Assembly (NCBI GenBank): GCA_014730235.1
Contig: WJIO01000278.1
Coordinates: forward strand, 1 to 10,103
Origin: Candidatus Poribacteria bacterium
GTDB taxonomy: Bacteria; Poribacteria; DTPJ01; WJIO01
DNA length: 10,103 bases
Direction of reading: 5' to 3'
A program made the position numbers and the translations under genes. Positions 8,026 to 10,103 of the stretch are shown one piece after another. Within the stretch, counting starts at the first letter, position 1. Every line of letters starts with the position of its first letter. The notes under the pieces were generated by a model. That model did no database searches and was not told the origin of the DNA. It saw nothing but the letters and a program-made list of their open reading frames with translations.

Positions 8026-8077
8026 AAGCTTGGTTCCTTCGGGTTCAATGTGTTAAAAATAAGAAACTTCTATATTC
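8026..8077 (-). repeat. Diverged flank of intergenic repeat, copy 2
   Basis: This is the counterpart of 2427-2479: it starts with AAGCTTG on the plus strand, shares TGTG-x-T-x-AAAAT and CTTyTATA, and runs into the palindrome. On the minus strand it lies between the palindrome and the D-aminopeptidase gene, just as copy 1 lies between its palindrome and the receiver-PAS kinase. A weak promoter-like pair can be read on the minus strand (TTGAAC, 17 nt, TATTTG), but it is far from consensus. Homology between the copies is judged by hand only. Confidence 0.45.
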
Positions 8078-8126
8078 TGTCATTCCTGCTTCAAGCTTTT
8101 TCAAAAAGCTTGAAGCAGGAATGACA
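8078..8126. repeat. Perfect 24-bp-arm palindrome, same family ends as 2480-2561
   Basis: The arms 8078-8101 and 8103-8126 are perfectly complementary around a single C at 8102. The outer TGTCATTCCTGC/GCAGGAATGACA is identical to the ends of the repeat at 2480-2561, but the centre differs, with TTCAAGCTTTTT in place of the GAAA hairpin. It lies 31 bp beyond the dehydrogenase stop codon and could form a strong RNA hairpin or a DNA cruciform. On the minus strand the hairpin is followed by GAATATAGAAG, not by a U run, so a terminator role is possible but weakly supported. It may also slow read-through or protect the upstream message end. Confidence 0.9.
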
Positions 8127-8157
8127 AGCTGAGAAAATTTTCAAATTATAACCATAC

Positions 8158-9300
8158 TCAAACTGGAAGAGTCAAAGCTTTCACGGACATAAATTTTTTG
8201 TTTGGTGGTATAAGGACAGCCTTGACAGCCTCTCTTGAAGCTACTGATTCCAGGGCTTCTGTTGATTCTTCAAGGCTGAATCTATGGGTTATTATCTTTG
8301 CAAAATTTTCATAATTCATCTGAACAGTTCTTACAGCTTCCAGGACATGACGGGTATCGCTTACCCATACACCCTGAAGATTTACGTTTTTTCTTACGAT
8401 ATTTTCAAACCAGGGAAACTCTACAGAACCCGCAGGTTCACCAAATCCGGCAGTTATATACGCTCCCCCTGTTCTGACCAGCGGCATACCGTCGGTGACC
8501 GCCCCGAGGCTTCCTGACGCTTCCAGAGCCACATCTACACCAAAGCCATGGGTAATGGATAAGACTATTTCCTTTGTTTCCTCCGGGGTATGGTTGTGTC
8601 GGTTAATAATATCCGTAGCGCCGAATTCAAGGCACATGTCAAGCCTGCTCTGAGTTCCTCCTGTAACTATTATACGACCGGCACCGGAGGCTTTGGCGTA
8701 AGCTACCAGAAATATTCCCAGAGAACCGGGACCCTGGATCAAAACGGTGTCTCCGGTTTTCAATTTGGGTCTGGCATATTCAAAGGCGTGGGCGGCTGTA
8801 GCTCCTGAGCATGAAGCGGGAACATATACGGCAGAATCCCGGTCATCCAGGAGAAATATGTCGGTCTTTTCATGAAGTATCAGGTGATCTGCATAGCAAC
8901 CATTCAGATGTGGCGGGATTTTTACCGAACGATGGATTCCATAAGCCCATCGGTTTACGCACAAAGAAGGCTGACGGGATATTGTGCAGTAATAGCAGTC
9001 GCCGCAGAGAACGCCTCTGTTCCAGATAACCATGTCACCTTCATTGATTTTTTCGCCTAGCGGCGTCTGTTTTTCACCACTCATCTCCACAATCTGTCCC
9101 ACACCTTCATGTCCTAAACACATGGGCAGGGCCAGACGGGGATCCCGGCCTTCATACATATGAACATCCGAACCACAAACCCCGGCGGCGGTAATTTTTA
9201 CCAGAATTTGACCGGGTTTAAGCTCGGGTATTTTCATCTCTCTGATCTGTAATGGTTTGTTAAACTCCTCCAATACAGATACTATGGCTGTTCTGTCCAT
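8158..9300 (-). CDS. Zinc-dependent medium-chain alcohol/polyol dehydrogenase
   Basis: NAD(P)-dependent dehydrogenase of 380 residues, typical of the zinc-containing MDR superfamily; it oxidises an alcohol or polyol or reduces the matching carbonyl. Catalytic zinc ligands are C42 (GVCGSD), H64/E65 (LGHEG) and probably C164. The structural zinc is held by C99, C102, C105 and C114. The Rossmann fold has GPGSLG at 190-195. The overall pattern (CLGHEGVG, PPHLNGCYADH, VRKNVNLQGVW) recalls the TM0436-like and phosphonate-associated MDR subgroups, judged from memory. At the end of the second Rossmann strand, where NAD enzymes usually have an acidic residue, it reads IIVTGGTQSR, which could favour NADP. 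About 15 C-terminal residues extend past the usual family end (KAVLIP). It starts 11 bp after the GHMP kinase, with GAGGG overlapping that stop codon, so the two are probably translated together. Substrate is unknown. Confidence 0.93.
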   Translation of the reverse strand: MDRTAIVSVLEEFNKPLQIREMKIPELKPGQILVKITAAGVCGSDVHMYEGRDPRLALPMCLGHEGVGQIVEMSGEKQTPLGEKINEGDMVIWNRGVLCGDCYYCTISRQPSLCVNRWAYGIHRSVKIPPHLNGCYADHLILHEKTDIFLLDDRDSAVYVPASCSGATAAHAFEYARPKLKTGDTVLIQGPGSLGIFLVAYAKASGAGRIIVTGGTQSRLDMCLEFGATDIINRHNHTPEETKEIVLSITHGFGVDVALEASGSLGAVTDGMPLVRTGGAYITAGFGEPAGSVEFPWFENIVRKNVNLQGVWVSDTRHVLEAVRTVQMNYENFAKIITHRFSLEESTEALESVASREAVKAVLIPPNKKFMSVKALTLPV

Positions 9301-9307
9301 TAGTTTA

Positions 9308-9312
9308 CCCTC
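9308..9312 (-). promoter_or_regulatory. Ribosome binding site of dehydrogenase, overlapping upstream stop codon
   Basis: The minus strand reads TAGAGGG: the kinase TAG stop (9312-9314) runs straight into GAGGG, 7 nt before the dehydrogenase ATG. This arrangement suggests coupled translation of the two genes. Confidence 0.7.
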
Positions 9313-10103
9313 TATTCCATGTTCTCAGAAGCTTTTATAACAAGGTTATAGGGTCGAACATCAAGATTCCACAATATGTCAATTAATTCTTCCTGTTCTT
9401 TTAACCCCCTGGCCACAAACTGGACACACCCATCCCCTTGAGAGCCAACACCTTTACCACCCCAGATGAAGTCCTGTATGCCGGGATGAGATAGTATTTC
9501 ATGTAACTTTGGTGCTTTAAGCTCTTCCGGGGATGCTGGTGCTACATATTTGTCAAATAATTCCTGAGCTTCGTTCATCATTTTACCCAATTCTTCACTG
9601 TTACCTTCTTCAAGAATATCTTTCGCCTTTAGCAGGATTACCCTGTTTGCTTCTCCCAGGGCGTATCTAAGGTTTTCCTTTATTTTGCCTGAACCCTTCA
9701 TGAAATGATAATTCAGATCAGACAATATCTGTTTTGTATTCTTACCTTTTTGCAGGTCTGCTATAACCATGTATACAGGACGTTCCGGGGTAAGTTCATC
9801 AATATCCATGTTATCGGCATCAAAGGTAATAAAAACAGGGATTTCGCCGTAGGCGCATATCTGATCCAGCCTACCACATTCAGAGGATGTAAGTATTTCC
9901 CCTATATAAGCATATTCCATTTCCCGGCGTCGGGTTAATCCCAGCCCATATATCTCGCTGAAAGCCCTGGCCGTAAGTACACATATAGAAGCGGAGGAGG
10001 AAAGCCCGCGCTTAATGGGTAAATCCATTTTATTGCTGATCTCAAGTCCCTTTATTTTATGTTCTTTAAGAATGTAGTATGCAACCCCGGCGCAGTAGCT
10101 GAA
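9312..10103 (-). CDS. GHMP-family kinase (mevalonate/galactokinase-like), 5' end beyond window
   Basis: C-terminal 263 residues of a small-molecule kinase of the GHMP (galactokinase, homoserine, mevalonate, phosphomevalonate) superfamily. These enzymes pass the gamma-phosphate of ATP to a hydroxyl of a sugar, isoprenoid or related compound. The phosphate-binding loop PIKRGLSSSAS starts at residue 29 of the visible part, a catalytic-type aspartate is seen in GRLDQ (D80), and the glycine-rich third motif GGKGVGSQGDG lies at about 214-225. The frame stays open to the right edge, so the methionine at 10028 (KMDLPIKRG) is internal, because coding sequence upstream of it (FSYCAGVAYYI) looks like the family. 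The N-terminal substrate-binding part is missing from the window. It heads a two-gene unit with the zinc dehydrogenase, which argues for a sugar or polyol substrate and against mevalonate, but this is inference. Soluble, cytoplasmic. Confidence 0.9.
   Translation of the reverse strand, partial: FSYCAGVAYYILKEHKIKGLEISNKMDLPIKRGLSSSASICVLTARAFSEIYGLGLTRRREMEYAYIGEILTSSECGRLDQICAYGEIPVFITFDADNMDIDELTPERPVYMVIADLQKGKNTKQILSDLNYHFMKGSGKIKENLRYALGEANRVILLKAKDILEEGNSEELGKMMNEAQELFDKYVAPASPEELKAPKLHEILSHPGIQDFIWGGKGVGSQGDGCVQFVARGLKEQEELIDILWNLDVRPYNLVIKASENME

Noticed and set aside
9312-10028. A complete short GHMP kinase starting at 10028
   Set aside because: The methionine lies just before the phosphate-binding loop and the frame continues upstream with family-like sequence to the window edge, so the gene is cut by the window, not short.

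Overview
This is a bacterial window of moderate to low GC in which every supported gene lies on the minus strand, so transcription runs from the right edge to the left. Nothing in it fixes the phylum. Long soluble kinases with many PAS domains, an M55 D-aminopeptidase and short palindromic intergenic repeats suit an environmental bacterium with rich signalling (a sediment or subsurface lineage, for instance), but that is only an impression.

In transcription order, a GHMP-family small-molecule kinase enters from the right edge (9312-10103, 5' end missing). It is followed 11 bp later by a zinc-dependent medium-chain alcohol dehydrogenase (8158-9300) whose ribosome binding site overlaps the kinase stop codon. 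These two form a tight metabolic operon, probably for a sugar or polyol, with the substrate unknown. A 216-bp gap follows, holding a near-perfect palindrome (8078-8126). Next comes an M55 D-aminopeptidase of the DppA type (7162-7941) and, 39 bp later, a 1487-residue sensor histidine kinase (2659-7122) with a 14-blade N-terminal propeller, a Y_Y_Y domain, PAS-GAF-PAS-PAS and a complete HisKA/HATPase core. A 258-bp gap contains a second, larger inverted repeat (2480-2561). A second soluble kinase (1-2400, 3' end missing) then starts with a receiver domain, followed by four PAS domains and a HisKA/HATPase core cut by the left edge.

The most unusual point is the propeller kinase. Its architecture resembles the sensor half of the Bacteroidetes hybrid two-component systems, which is normally periplasmic, but no signal peptide or membrane segment is visible. 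It also has no receiver or DNA-binding output. A plausible but unproven reading is a cytoplasmic two-propeller sensor that phosphorylates the receiver at the front of the neighbouring kinase, with the D-aminopeptidase as a functionally linked partner. The two intergenic palindromes share their outer 12-13 bp and a diverged flank of about 50 bp on the side facing the downstream gene. They therefore look like copies of one small repeat family placed in front of two genes. No RNA genes, CRISPR arrays, transposases or phage genes were seen.
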